Part shown: positions 18,879 through 27,619 of the stretch, one piece after another
Numbering within the stretch: the stretch's first letter is position 1
How the letters are laid out: every line of letters starts with the position of its first letter
DNA from: Streptomyces sp. NBC_01268
Lineage (GTDB): Bacteria > Actinomycetota > Actinomycetes > Streptomycetales > Streptomycetaceae
Direction of reading: 5' to 3'
NCBI RefSeq assembly: GCF_036240795.1
Contig: NZ_CP108454.1
Location: 1-64,000 of the forward strand
DNA: 64,000 nucleotides
Program-made: the position numbers and the translations under genes
The notes under the pieces: generated by a model
The model's database searches: none
What the model saw: only the letters and a program-made list of their open reading frames with translations
What the model was told of the DNA's origin: nothing

Positions 18879-19449
18879 GATCGGCAGGCAGGCCGTGCCG
18901 CCCGCCCACAGGGCCTGGGACCCCGATGATTCGGTCGACTTCCACGCCTCCCGGCTGCTGCTTCTCATCCACCTGTGCGGAGAGAGCCCCGGTCCGTACA
19001 TCGCGGGGCGGACGAAGTTCGCGAAGCTCGACTTCTTTCTGCGCTACCCGGGGTTCCTTGAGCGAGCCCACGCTGCCCTGCCAGGGATGAATGACTGGCA
19101 GGGCAGGTACGTCGCCTCGGACGCTGCCGAGATCGAGGCGCCGATGGTGCGCTACCGATACGGTCCCTGGGATCACCGGTACCGCCAGTTCCTGTCCTTC
19201 CTCTCCGCTCGCGGTCTGGTCTCCATCACCGTGTCCTATACCCCCGAGCGCGTGAAGCTCACTGCGGCTGGCAAGGCCGCAGCAGCGCGCTTCGCGGCGA
19301 TGGATCAATTCGGGCCCCTGGTACGCCGCTGTGAAGCCATGCAGGGCAACCTGGCGACGATGTCGGGCACCGACTTGAAGGACCTCATCTACGACCTGTT
19401 CCCGGACGAGGTCGGCAACGCGACGTTTCATCAGGAGATTCGACCATGA
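18868..19449 (+). CDS. Middle component of an ABC-3C-type system
   Basis: A 193-residue protein beginning MPPKIGRQAVPP. Its ATG lies 11 bases inside the preceding gene, and its stop overlaps the next ATG (ATGA). It has the features of ABC-3C middle components: a short protein with helices around SRLLLLIHLC and RTKFAKLDFFLRYP, and a winged-helix-like part (RYRYGPWDHRYRQFLSFLSARGLV). Such proteins are thought to link the ATPase sensor to the effector. Assignment rests on size, sequence character and tight coupling. Confidence 0.7.
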   Translation: MPPKIGRQAVPPAHRAWDPDDSVDFHASRLLLLIHLCGESPGPYIAGRTKFAKLDFFLRYPGFLERAHAALPGMNDWQGRYVASDAAEIEAPMVRYRYGPWDHRYRQFLSFLSARGLVSITVSYTPERVKLTAAGKAAAARFAAMDQFGPLVRRCEAMQGNLATMSGTDLKDLIYDLFPDEVGNATFHQEIRP

Positions 19450-21365
19450 GTGAGCCCCGTACATCCGAGCGCGGCCTGCGGATCGACAAGGTCTCCTTGG
19501 TCCATCACAGCGGCGAGCTGGACGAGTACGCCTTCGAGTCGGGCAAACTCAACATCCTCACCGGTGTCCGGAACAGCTCAAAGACTACGACCCTCAAAGT
19601 GATCGACTACTGCCTGGGCGACCGGGGAAGCCCAGCCGATGCACTCAAGGCCGCCGTCGCCAGTGAGCACGTCGAGGTCAGTACGGATCTCCGGGTCGAT
19701 GGTCGGCCGTACAAACTCACGAGGTACTTCACTCATGGGCGGATGGGCAAGATCGGCATCAACGGTGACGAGATCGCAGCATCCGACTTCTCCGACTGGA
19801 TCCTGAACGAGCTGGGCTGGCCCAACCTGCTCATCCCCAAGGGTCTCCATCCGACCTCAGCCACCGAGCAGACCCCTCTGTCCTTCCGCAACACCCTGCG
19901 ACACTTCTATCGGAACGAGGACTCCTGGACCAGCTTCGCCGACAAAGAGCAGGAGTTCACGCGGCGAGCCGTAGTCAGCCAGCTCTTGGGCTTCGTCCGG
20001 TCTCGGACTGCTCAAGCGAACAGGGACTTCGATCTCGCCCGAGCGAAGCGGCGCCTGAACGAAGCCGAGGCCGTCGACCGAGAGGTTCGCGAAAGCACGC
20101 TCCAGGCCGTCACAGCGATCTCCCAGAACCTGGATCTCCCCCTCGTCCGCTCCGTTGAGGAGGTTGCGGGCGCCCGGAGGGAGCTCCGTCGCGAACTTGA
20201 TGCTGTGTACGAGCGGCGCCGGCTCCTGACGGAAGAGATTCAGGGCCTCACCGACGGGAGCCCCTCGGCCGGCTCCCCTGCCGGGTACGACCCCTCGCTG
20301 ACGGACGTGTACAGCGACATCACCAACCGCCTCCGTCGAGCCACCGAGGAGGTGACCAATCTCGGGCAGCTTCTTGAGGAGCACCAGCGCTCGGCTCGAA
20401 CGGTCACCGCGGAGGTAAGCCGCATGGAGCGCCTGGCGACATCCATCGAGGTGTTCGACACGCTCCCGGTCCGGCTGTGCCCCGCGTGCGAGCAGAACGT
20501 CGACCCGCACCGTGACCACGACGAGGATGCCTGCTACCTCTGTTTCCAGCCCGTGGACGACGACAAGCGTCAACGCAGAGCCCAGGTGGAGATCAGGTCC
20601 CTGAAGTCAGAGCTGGACGATCTCGATGACGTCATCGCGCGCTCACGGGGCGACCTGGATTCCGCGCGAGCCCATCAGCAGCAGTTGCATGCGCGGCAGG
20701 CTCAGCTGGCCCAACAGCTCAACCAGCGCCGCGCGGCGGAGCTCGCTCCCTTCATGGCCACGCTGGAAGGTCTCGCCGCGCAGATCGCTCAGCTGGAACA
20801 CAAGCTGACGGCCTTCCCCGCGATGGAGGAGATCTTCCAACGGCGTACCGATGCGCATCGCAGCGTGCTCTCCGCGCAGCTGCTGGTTGAACGGATCGAG
20901 AAGGAACAGGCAAACTCAACGGCGCCCGGGCTGAGTCCCATGGACCGCTGTTTCATCTTCGCCGAGCGCATGAACGGCTTTCTTGCCCGCTATATGGACA
21001 CGCTGTGGGTGGCCGGACAAGTCTCGATCAGGGACACCGACCTGACCTTCTACGTCGGCTCAAAGCCGTGGGATCAAGGGCTGGGCGCAGAGGCGAAGGT
21101 TCTCTTCTTCCTGGCCTACAGCTACGCCACCCTCTTTCTCAACTCGGACCTTGACGAGGAATGTGCCTTCCCCGGCCTGCTCCTGCTCGACAACCCCTAC
21201 CAACAAGGCATCGCCAGCGGCGTGGTGCACCAGGCGCTTACAGAGCTGGCCGAAGCCGCCCACGTCACCGGCACTCAGGTCATCAGCACCCAGACGCTGC
21301 GGCCACCGAGTGCCCAGCACACAATCCGCGAGATCCCGATGCTGCAGGTCTACGACACCCCGTAA
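19446..21365 (+). CDS. SMC/Rad50-like ABC ATPase of an ABC-3C-type system
   Basis: A 639-residue ABC ATPase with an interrupted head. The Walker A region near residue 38 reads LTGVRNSSKTTTLKVIDYCLG, with Ser-Ser-Lys-Thr in place of the usual Gly-Lys-Ser. A long coiled coil carries a zinc-hook-like pair of Cys motifs (CPAC and CYLC, about residues 343-365). The C-terminal head has Walker B (GLLLLDNPYQQG, about 578). The ATG overlaps the middle component by four bases. Family members are thought to detect foreign nucleoprotein and license the effector. The gene is full length with no frame defect. Confidence 0.82.
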   Translation: MSEPRTSERGLRIDKVSLVHHSGELDEYAFESGKLNILTGVRNSSKTTTLKVIDYCLGDRGSPADALKAAVASEHVEVSTDLRVDGRPYKLTRYFTHGRMGKIGINGDEIAASDFSDWILNELGWPNLLIPKGLHPTSATEQTPLSFRNTLRHFYRNEDSWTSFADKEQEFTRRAVVSQLLGFVRSRTAQANRDFDLARAKRRLNEAEAVDREVRESTLQAVTAISQNLDLPLVRSVEEVAGARRELRRELDAVYERRRLLTEEIQGLTDGSPSAGSPAGYDPSLTDVYSDITNRLRRATEEVTNLGQLLEEHQRSARTVTAEVSRMERLATSIEVFDTLPVRLCPACEQNVDPHRDHDEDACYLCFQPVDDDKRQRRAQVEIRSLKSELDDLDDVIARSRGDLDSARAHQQQLHARQAQLAQQLNQRRAAELAPFMATLEGLAAQIAQLEHKLTAFPAMEEIFQRRTDAHRSVLSAQLLVERIEKEQANSTAPGLSPMDRCFIFAERMNGFLARYMDTLWVAGQVSIRDTDLTFYVGSKPWDQGLGAEAKVLFFLAYSYATLFLNSDLDEECAFPGLLLLDNPYQQGIASGVVHQALTELAEAAHVTGTQVISTQTLRPPSAQHTIREIPMLQVYDTP

Positions 21366-21900
21366 GCGGTGCAGCGGATCCCGTCGGCGGGGTGTCACTC
21401 CAGCACCGGATCGACGGCGCGGCGTCGCGGAGGCGGTGACGTGCGGACGGAAGCGGCGGGGCTGCCCAAGCGCTTCGGTGAGGCGGTCGGCCGCCCAGGA
21501 CGCTCCGGTCGGTCCGCGCGGCGCGGACCGCTTCCGCGTCGGCGGCCTCCACGACGGCCCGGGACCTCAGGCGGGTGCCCGCATCGGCGGGTGGGGCGAC
21601 GCCGGAGGCGGTGGCCCAGCGCCAGGCCGCGACCGACACCCTCAGCCGGCCCGCAGCCGCTGACCAGGTACCCCCAAGGCCCCAGACGAACGAGCAAAAC
21701 GGAAGCCGAGGAAAAGCGGCCGTCACCGGAACGGCGCCAGCCGCAGCAGAGGACCGGGACGGCTGGAGGCCGGGGCGCAGGGTTGTGACCGGCCTCGACG
21801 AGCACGCCGCCGACGCCGGCTGGCCCCACACAGGCAGGCAGCGGGAGCAGCAACAGGCCAGAACGGGCAGACACGCAAGTATCAGAGGTATTAGGCCGCG

Positions 21901-21964
21901 TATGCAGAAAACGCAAACAGTCATAGCCTCCGGACTGCGCGTACGTATGCGGAAAACGCAAGCA
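21901..21964. repeat. Two 19-bp direct repeats, 45 bp apart
   Basis: TATGCAGAAAACGCAAACA at 21901-21919 and TATGCGGAAAACGCAAGCA at 21946-21964 differ at two positions. The A-rich core (GAAAACGCAA) stands out against the surrounding GC-rich DNA. They could be protein-binding iterons or recombination half-sites; nothing nearby decides. Confidence 0.75.
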
Positions 21965-22231
21965 CTGGAGAGCGATCGCCCTAGAGATGCGGGAACCACA
22001 TACGGTGACGAAGAACGACCAGCCACAGGCCGGTCACACGCACCCAGGTACGTACAGATAACCCACCGCGAATCCCAGTCGCCCCAGTCACTCACAAGTG
22101 CCCTGGCCCCCTGTGCCAGGACCCCGCCGTGATCCCGTGCGACGCCTGCGACGGCACGGGCACCGTGCCCGCGGACACCCACGCCGACTAACACCTCACA
22201 GCCTCACAGACCACCCCTCCACCAGGGAAAA

Positions 22232-22295
22232 CGGTCTGTGAGCCTCACAGACCGCCCGCTCACCACCACCCCGTGGTGAGCAGCAACTCACCACG
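22232..22295. promoter_or_regulatory. Strong palindromes upstream of the HEPN gene
   Basis: CGGTCTGTGAG, one C, CTCACAGACCG (22232-22254) is a perfect 11-bp dyad. It is followed by GCTCACCAC...GTGGTGAGC (22259-22280) and an alternative stem CGTGGTGAG / CTCACCACG (22272-22295). The second motif recurs as an inverted repeat at 49682-49713 beside the orphan CRISPR relic. They may be operators or alternative hairpins; the nearest downstream gene is at 22711. Confidence 0.65.
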
Positions 22296-22710
22296 CAGGG
22301 ACGGCCGCCGCAGGCATCGGACGAGGACGACCCGGCAGCGCACTCGCGTACGCGCAGGGCACGCAGCGGTCCGGCCCTCACGGCCTGGTGGAGCGGCTCC
22401 TGGTCCACGCCGAGGCCGGGCCGGCGGCGCCCGTCCCACCCACGGACGCGGTCGAAGGTGGGCCTTCCTGGCTGCTACGGGCGCGTCACTAGCGCCGGTG
22501 CGACCGGGCTCCTTCCCTCCCGCCAGGAACAGCCGCCATTGGCCCCGTGCAGGGCCGTGTCCGGGCGTGTGGTCGGGAAAGAGACAAGGAAGGAACCCTC
22601 GATCGTGTCATCACCGCGCCCGGCCAGGCCCCAGGCAGCCGGGAGCGCCACAACCAGGGCAGCCGCTACGGTCTCCTCCAACCGACTACGCCAACGTGAG
22701 GACCGCCCAC

Positions 22711-23526
22711 ATGGCCAACTCCCCGTCGATACCCGTAGCTGCCAATCCGACTTCGCCACGCGACTTCGACTTCTCCCAGGTCTTCTTCAGCCAGGCCCTC
22801 CGCGCGGCGCGGCAGGCGAAGCAGTACGCGAAGCAGGCCCAGGCCGAACAAACCGGATCCGAGCGCCGTGCCCGCGAGCGCGAGGCGGTCGGCCAGGTCA
22901 TCGTGCTGGCTCAGGCCGCTGTCGAGGGCTACATCAACTGGACCCTCATCAGGGCCGGTGTGACTGCCGGGGGGAACTCCTTCAACCAGCACAGGGACGC
23001 CTTCCTTGACGCCGTGAAGGTGCTCGTCCCGAAGGCGCCCGCGTTCGCCTGGTCGTTGGAGAACGAGTCTTTCTTCCTTTTGCTCAACCGGTGGCGCAAC
23101 TTCCTCGGTCACTCCGATGAGAAGGCGCGGGAGAACCTGGCGATGCACCTCGCCAGCCTGGGCGAGGTAGAACCTGGAGCGGCGGACACCGAGCTCGTCG
23201 CCCTCCTCACAATGGAGCTTGCCGAACGCATCATCAGCGGCGCCGGAGCAGCCTTCGACAACGCTCGGTCTGCCCTTGGGACGGCGCCGTCCGCGACCGG
23301 GGCGTGGGTGCCGCTGGACGAGCAGGAGACCCCTTCGCTCGAAGACCCTGTCACGCTGCGGGCCGTGCTGAGGATCTCTCTCAGGCAGGCCGGAGAGGTC
23401 AGGTTCACCGAGGCGGAGCTCGCCGCTGAAGCCCGGCTTCAGGCCGCAGCAGGCCAGGGCCTCAGGCTGGCCCCCGGCACTGCTGGCGACGGCACCCAGT
23501 GGTCCGTGAGCGTCGCTGCGGAGTGA
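22711..23526 (+). CDS. HEPN-like protein with RNFLGH motif
   Basis: A 271-residue, mainly helical protein. Helices around residues 58-82 and 120-140 carry NRWRNFLGHSD, which contains Arg-Asn-x3-His (R129, N130, H134). This is the R-x4-6-H signature of HEPN ribonucleases, and the context (a helix ending in RN-x3-H) is typical. The ATG at 22711 has GTGAGGA 10 bases upstream. It ends 5 bp before the convergent AbiJ-like gene's stop. A role as an RNA-cleaving toxin or abortive-infection effector is inferred from the motif and neighbours. Confidence 0.6.
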   Translation: MANSPSIPVAANPTSPRDFDFSQVFFSQALRAARQAKQYAKQAQAEQTGSERRAREREAVGQVIVLAQAAVEGYINWTLIRAGVTAGGNSFNQHRDAFLDAVKVLVPKAPAFAWSLENESFFLLLNRWRNFLGHSDEKARENLAMHLASLGEVEPGAADTELVALLTMELAERIISGAGAAFDNARSALGTAPSATGAWVPLDEQETPSLEDPVTLRAVLRISLRQAGEVRFTEAELAAEARLQAAAGQGLRLAPGTAGDGTQWSVSVAAE

Positions 23527-23531
23527 TCTCG

Positions 23532-24929
23532 TCAGGCTGTTCCAGCGCTGATCTCGAAGCGCTGGAACAGTGCTGGCAGGAACTGTTCCATGAGGGCTTG
23601 GGCGTCACGGGCTTCTTCAAGTTCGTCGTGGCCGAACCGGAAGACCTCGTACTTCCTGAGCTTGAGGTCGCGGTCGGCGGCCACCATCTCCGCGTACTTC
23701 GCGGTGTCGGGGCGCCGGCCTTCGTCGCGGGTGTAGTGCTGGGATCCGTCGACTTCCAGAACGATGCGCTGTCCGTACGGAAGCAAGAGCAGGAAGTCCA
23801 TGCGGGAGCGGAGGAGGGCCTGAGGGCCGCGTTCGCGGACCGTGCGGGGGTCCCAGTGGAGCCACACCTCGGGGAGCAGCACGGGCAGGTCGTGGACCCT
23901 GTCGCCGAGGACATGGTGGTAGGCGCCGAAGAGGTTGCGTTGGCCCGGCGAGTTCTCGGGCAGGCAGCGGTGGAGTCGCTTGTAGAGGGAGGCCTTGGCC
24001 TCGGCGTCGTTTTGGATCTTCTGCGTGTCCTGCCACCAGGCCTGGAGGTCGCGCCAGCGGAGGCCGTGATCGGGTGTCGGGCGGTCGTAGACCAGTTGGT
24101 TGTCCGGGTCGCCGACGATCTCGATGTCGTTGTCCATGGCGTTCTTGAAGCGGATGTCGGGCTTGGTGAGGGACGCGAAGATGATGTTCTTCGGCTTCCC
24201 GTTTCCGCCGAGGCGGGTGGAGACCAGGGTGAAGCGCGGGTAGCCGCCTTCAGTCCCCGTTTCCCTCAGTTCAATGGCTGCACTGCGGACGTGTTCGTTG
24301 ATCGTGTCCACGAGGCGCCGTTGTGCGGATTCGTCGAGGAGGACGTCGGCGGAGACGATCGCTTCGAGGAACCGGGCGAACCTGGCGTCGCCAGCCTCGA
24401 AGGCGCCCAGGTGCTCGAAGAGGTCCTCGGTCGTCCAGTCCCCCGGGTTCCGGAAGACGTGCTGCTCGATGTCCCCCTTGATGCTGGGGCCCTGAGAGCC
24501 GAAGAACGCATCCAGGACGGGGCTCAGCTCGCTGCCGAGCACCCAGTACTGGCCCAGCATCGCCATGAACCGGCTCTCGCTGGGCGTCATCACGTCCAGG
24601 TCCAGGTGCCTGGCCAACTCGCGCCGGATCCTCGCGGGTATCTCCGGCGGCGAGGACTCCGCCCAGAGCGCATCCTCAATCCGGAATCTCTGCGGACGAC
24701 TCCCCTGACCTGCGGCCAAGATACGGGTCGCCACGAGCGGGAGATCGCTGTCGGTCACCTGCGCGAAGCTCCGCTCCAACCGCTCTGCCTTGGTTCCCTC
24801 CTCAGGAACTTCTGGCATGCCCAGCTCCGCGAAGGCCGCGTTCAGTCTGGGGTGTGAGTGCCCTCCGAGCAGAGCGACGACGTCGCGCACCGCCCGTCGA
24901 AGAAGCGAGCGATCCCTGCTGTCGGCCAT
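23532..24929 (-). CDS. AbiJ-like abortive-infection protein with C-terminal nuclease domain
   Basis: A 465-residue protein. The N-terminal half is helical and resembles the N-terminal domain of AbiJ-type abortive infection proteins. Residues about 365-465 form a Vsr/DUF559-like restriction fold: SRMDFLLLLPYGQRIVLEVD, then GSQHY, a Lys/Arg-rich helix (RDLKLRKYEVFRFG), and a helical end. The Asp, Glu-x-Asp and Gln-His residues are those expected of this nuclease family. Start ATG at 24929, with no defect visible. It is convergent with the HEPN-like gene, five bases between stops. It probably cleaves nucleic acid in phage-infected cells. Confidence 0.75.
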   Translation of the reverse strand: MADSRDRSLLRRAVRDVVALLGGHSHPRLNAAFAELGMPEVPEEGTKAERLERSFAQVTDSDLPLVATRILAAGQGSRPQRFRIEDALWAESSPPEIPARIRRELARHLDLDVMTPSESRFMAMLGQYWVLGSELSPVLDAFFGSQGPSIKGDIEQHVFRNPGDWTTEDLFEHLGAFEAGDARFARFLEAIVSADVLLDESAQRRLVDTINEHVRSAAIELRETGTEGGYPRFTLVSTRLGGNGKPKNIIFASLTKPDIRFKNAMDNDIEIVGDPDNQLVYDRPTPDHGLRWRDLQAWWQDTQKIQNDAEAKASLYKRLHRCLPENSPGQRNLFGAYHHVLGDRVHDLPVLLPEVWLHWDPRTVRERGPQALLRSRMDFLLLLPYGQRIVLEVDGSQHYTRDEGRRPDTAKYAEMVAADRDLKLRKYEVFRFGHDELEEARDAQALMEQFLPALFQRFEISAGTA

Positions 24930-24962
24930 CCGTCGATCCTCGCAGAGGGCACCGACATCCCA

Positions 24963-25493
24963 TCAGGAAATCGGGGCACCGGCCTCTACCGCCAGCACGA
25001 GACGGCCACCACCTTGGTGGACACCGCGAAGGCAGTCGTCCCAGTCCGTCTGCGGCAGCCACGCCTTCTCCATGAGGTGGGCCGTCCAGTCCAGGAGTTG
25101 CTCCCACGACCGGATCTTGGCCGCGGGGATGTCGTAGGCGCCCGCGCCTGGTGCCGGATCACAGCGAGCGTGGTGTGCCTGCCAGCGCACCTTCTCGGGG
25201 TAGTCGAAGATGTCGCCCCCGCTGAAGGAGAGGGATCCATCGGCGTCCGTTCGCTCGGACTCCCATGCGCGCACGGACTCTTCGGTGCGACGGACCTCCG
25301 TCGTGTCCACCCAGAGGTATCCGTCGTCGTCGGCGATGGGCTTTCGGCATCCATCACAGATCAGGTTCAGTGCAGGGGCCACATCACGCTCCAGGTGTCG
25401 CTTCCTGCGTACAGACTGCCGTAGCAGCCCCCTCAGGCGGGCGGGAATGCGGCGACGGGGCAGCCCACGCACGGCGAGCTCGCACAGGCCCAT
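24963..25493 (-). CDS. Hypothetical protein with CxxC zinc-ribbon-like motif
   Basis: About 176 residues from the ATG at 25493. It contains LICDGCRKPIADDDGYLWVD and later HHARCDP, so Cys-x2-Cys with a distant His/Cys pair could bind zinc. The C-terminal half (IRSWEQLLDWTAHLMEKAWL) is well-behaved helical sequence. The N-terminal 40 residues are Arg/Leu-rich and the true start could be further in. It lies 33 bp upstream of the AbiJ-like start on the same strand, so it may be co-transcribed. No function assigned. Confidence 0.5.
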   Translation of the reverse strand: MGLCELAVRGLPRRRIPARLRGLLRQSVRRKRHLERDVAPALNLICDGCRKPIADDDGYLWVDTTEVRRTEESVRAWESERTDADGSLSFSGGDIFDYPEKVRWQAHHARCDPAPGAGAYDIPAAKIRSWEQLLDWTAHLMEKAWLPQTDWDDCLRGVHQGGGRLVLAVEAGAPIS

Positions 25494-25627
25494 GAGACGG
25501 CTGGCGCGGACGTGTTCCGCGAAGACCCACGCGAGGGCGGCCAGTGCTAGAAGCGGGCAGCGTGATCCGATGCGGAAAGCGAATACGGTGCTACGGCTGC
25601 GGTACGCGCACGGCCGCCGGGAGACGT

Positions 25628-25876
25628 TCAGGCGTCTGCGGCGAGGGCTGCGGCGGCCGCGCGGGCCACGGCGGGGTCCGCCCGGATCGCCGCGACGATC
25701 GCCTCGGCACTCACACCGGCACCCTGCGCGGGCACGGTCCGGCACACCCTGTCCCCCAGCTCCGCCAGGAGCGCCTGCGCGGTCGCGCACTCCTCAGCCA
25801 GCTCCGCGTCGTCCTGGGCGAAACCGGCGCACCCTGCGTCCAGGGCGGTGCTCAGGCCGGTGAACACCCTCTTCAT
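25628..25876 (-). CDS. Small Ala-rich hypothetical protein
   Basis: Eighty-two residues beginning MKRVFTGLSTALDAGCAGFA, all helical and Ala/Glu/Asp-rich, with no motif. It lacks a good ribosome-binding site. Codon use fits a Streptomyces gene but the length is marginal. The 134 bp between it and the zinc-ribbon-like gene show nothing else. Confidence 0.35.
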   Translation of the reverse strand: MKRVFTGLSTALDAGCAGFAQDDAELAEECATAQALLAELGDRVCRTVPAQGAGVSAEAIVAAIRADPAVARAAAAALAADA

Positions 25877-25909
25877 CTGCCCGGGGCAGCGGGCTGTGGG
25901 GAACAGACT

Positions 25910-26245
25910 TCACTGCGAAGCGAAGGGCGCTGGACCAAGCCCTGCAACGCCGACTTCAGAATGGCCGCTTGTCGCCATGAACTCGCTCTCACGCCCATCG
26001 GGCAAGCGGAGCACTCCCGGGTCCGCGTCGAAGAGGTCAACGCGGCTTCCCGGATCTGCCAGTGTGATGCTGCCAGCCCAGGTGCTGTCCCGGTCCGACT
26101 CGCGGTTGTCGCTCCGGAGCGGGTCGTAGCGCAGAACGAGGGACGCGGTGACCGCGACTTCGCGACCGTCAGGCATGACAACGACAGCAGGGCCCGCATA
26201 GCGCTGACGGCCATCGCCTGGGTGGAAGGGCGCTCGAGGATCCAT
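25910..26245 (-). CDS. Hypothetical beta-rich protein
   Basis: A 111-residue protein starting MDPRAPFHPGDGRQRYAGPA, with alternating hydrophobic strands (VVVMPDGREVAVTASLVL, WAGSITLADPG, VLRLPDGRESEF) that suggest a compact beta fold. There is no signal peptide. I recognise it only as similar in style to widespread actinobacterial hypothetical proteins. It is on the same strand as the DUF4238 gene, 101 bp downstream of it. Confidence 0.5.
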   Translation of the reverse strand: MDPRAPFHPGDGRQRYAGPAVVVMPDGREVAVTASLVLRYDPLRSDNRESDRDSTWAGSITLADPGSRVDLFDADPGVLRLPDGRESEFMATSGHSEVGVAGLGPAPFASQ

Positions 26246-26346
26246 GCCGAGAGGCTAACGCGCAGCACGTGCACCTTCTACGTCCCCCGGCCGTCACTCA
26301 GGCACGCCGGACTGCTCGGGCCAGATAGTTGGCAGCGTCTCGCGGG

Positions 26347-27393
26347 TCAGGCATGGGCCGTGTCTGGGGAACGAGGCGGTGGATGCTCCACGGTCCAGCG
26401 ACGTTCGATGTTCAGGCTGGGCGGGAAAGCGGCGTACTTCAAGATGTACTGAGGAGCGGAATGTGTCTGCCCCTCCCAAGGCTTGGGCTGACTTGGGCTG
26501 TTCGGCTTCCAATGCTTCCAGGGATCGTGCTGCGGGTGGTGGATCACGAACTGGTCAGCTACGTCGTACGCCACCTCCACAAGTGCGAAGCCGGTGGCGC
26601 CCTCGGCGTGCATCAGGTGGTCTACGTGCTTATGCCGGTCGGTGCCCCGGGTAGCGGGGCTGGGTAGAAACAGAAAGCGGTGAGGGTCCAGCGGGAGCAG
26701 GATGTCGCTCATTGCTGCAGCACGCAGTTGGTCTTCGTCGTCGGGGCGGTTCCATATGGCGACTGGCGTATCGCTGGTTAGCAGACACATGTCGCTGAAG
26801 CCCAGCGCCCACGGACGTGCTTCCAGGCGAAGCGCCAGCGTGGCGATGTTCTCGACGATGTAGCGCAGGTGGGAGTTGTTCTGTGCGAGCGTGTGCACTC
26901 CCTGCGGGAGGCTGGTGATATCCGGCGCTTCGGCCTGCTGGTGGGTAAGCCGTTTTCGTTGGCGCGTCGTGCGCAAGATCTGAGCAGCCATCCACCATGC
27001 GAGGACATGGCGCTGGTCCGGGCTCAACGGCCAGCGCGGCGTGAACGCCCAGTCCGGGTCGTTCAGAAGGACCTTCAGCACTGTTTCGGCTTGTCCCTCG
27101 AGGGAGGTGAACAGTTCCTCGACAGCGTGGTGCGGGACCCCTTCAGCACTGATCCCCCAGTAGTAGCCGGTCTCGGCGGCGATGCCGGGGGGCGTCACGG
27201 GAAATGGCTCATCGATCTTGTCGAGCCGCCGCACGTTCAACTCGTACTTGCGGCTTGCGACGTGCTGAGCGAAGTGCTTCAGGTACATCTGCGGCACTGT
27301 GTGATCCCGGGTACCGCCTGCCTTCGTTGCCCGCTTCCGCGACGACGCCTTCCCCACGGCTGCCTCCCTTGTCTGGCTCTCCACGCCAGTCAT
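26347..27393 (-). CDS. DUF4238 domain protein
   Basis: A 348-residue protein from the ATG at 27393. The N-terminal basic tail (KASSRKRATKAGG) is followed by RDHTVPQMYLKHFAQHV, the signature start of the DUF4238 family. The interior has the family's helical core and a beta-rich segment (FSDMCLLTSDTPVAIWN). The molecular function is unknown; members occur widely in mobile and defence-rich regions. The frame opens further upstream at 27483, but the motif position favours the shorter form. It is divergent from the TniQ gene. Confidence 0.8.
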   Translation of the reverse strand: MTGVESQTREAAVGKASSRKRATKAGGTRDHTVPQMYLKHFAQHVASRKYELNVRRLDKIDEPFPVTPPGIAAETGYYWGISAEGVPHHAVEELFTSLEGQAETVLKVLLNDPDWAFTPRWPLSPDQRHVLAWWMAAQILRTTRQRKRLTHQQAEAPDITSLPQGVHTLAQNNSHLRYIVENIATLALRLEARPWALGFSDMCLLTSDTPVAIWNRPDDEDQLRAAAMSDILLPLDPHRFLFLPSPATRGTDRHKHVDHLMHAEGATGFALVEVAYDVADQFVIHHPQHDPWKHWKPNSPSQPKPWEGQTHSAPQYILKYAAFPPSLNIERRWTVEHPPPRSPDTAHA

Positions 27394-27619
27394 ACAGGGA
27401 ACCGAGCGAGGGGTGTCAGCGGATTTCTTGGGGCACCGCGAACTGTCTAGTGACCAACCGCAGCGTTGTAGGGCCTTGGACATGGGGGTCCCGTGCCGCG
27501 TGCGGTGGCGGGAGCTCCGCCACGACGTCGTTCACGGCTCCTCATCCGGTTCGTTTGATCTTCTAGGCATCCGTTGCGAACGTGCCCGTCCGGGGCTGCG
27601 AACACGGCACTGTGGTGGA

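Larger units (their letters stand above)
21366..22710. other. 1.3-kb gene-poor stretch with repeats and palindromes
   Basis: No convincing full gene. Frames on both strands are low-complexity Arg/Pro/Gly translations. A very short frame at about 22129-22191 (VIPCDACDGTG then stop) looks like the end of a small Cys-rich protein. The notable content is a 19-bp direct repeat (21901 and 21946) and two strong palindromes (22232 and 22259), listed separately. This may hold the regulatory region of the HEPN gene and the scar of an older insertion. Confidence 0.5.
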
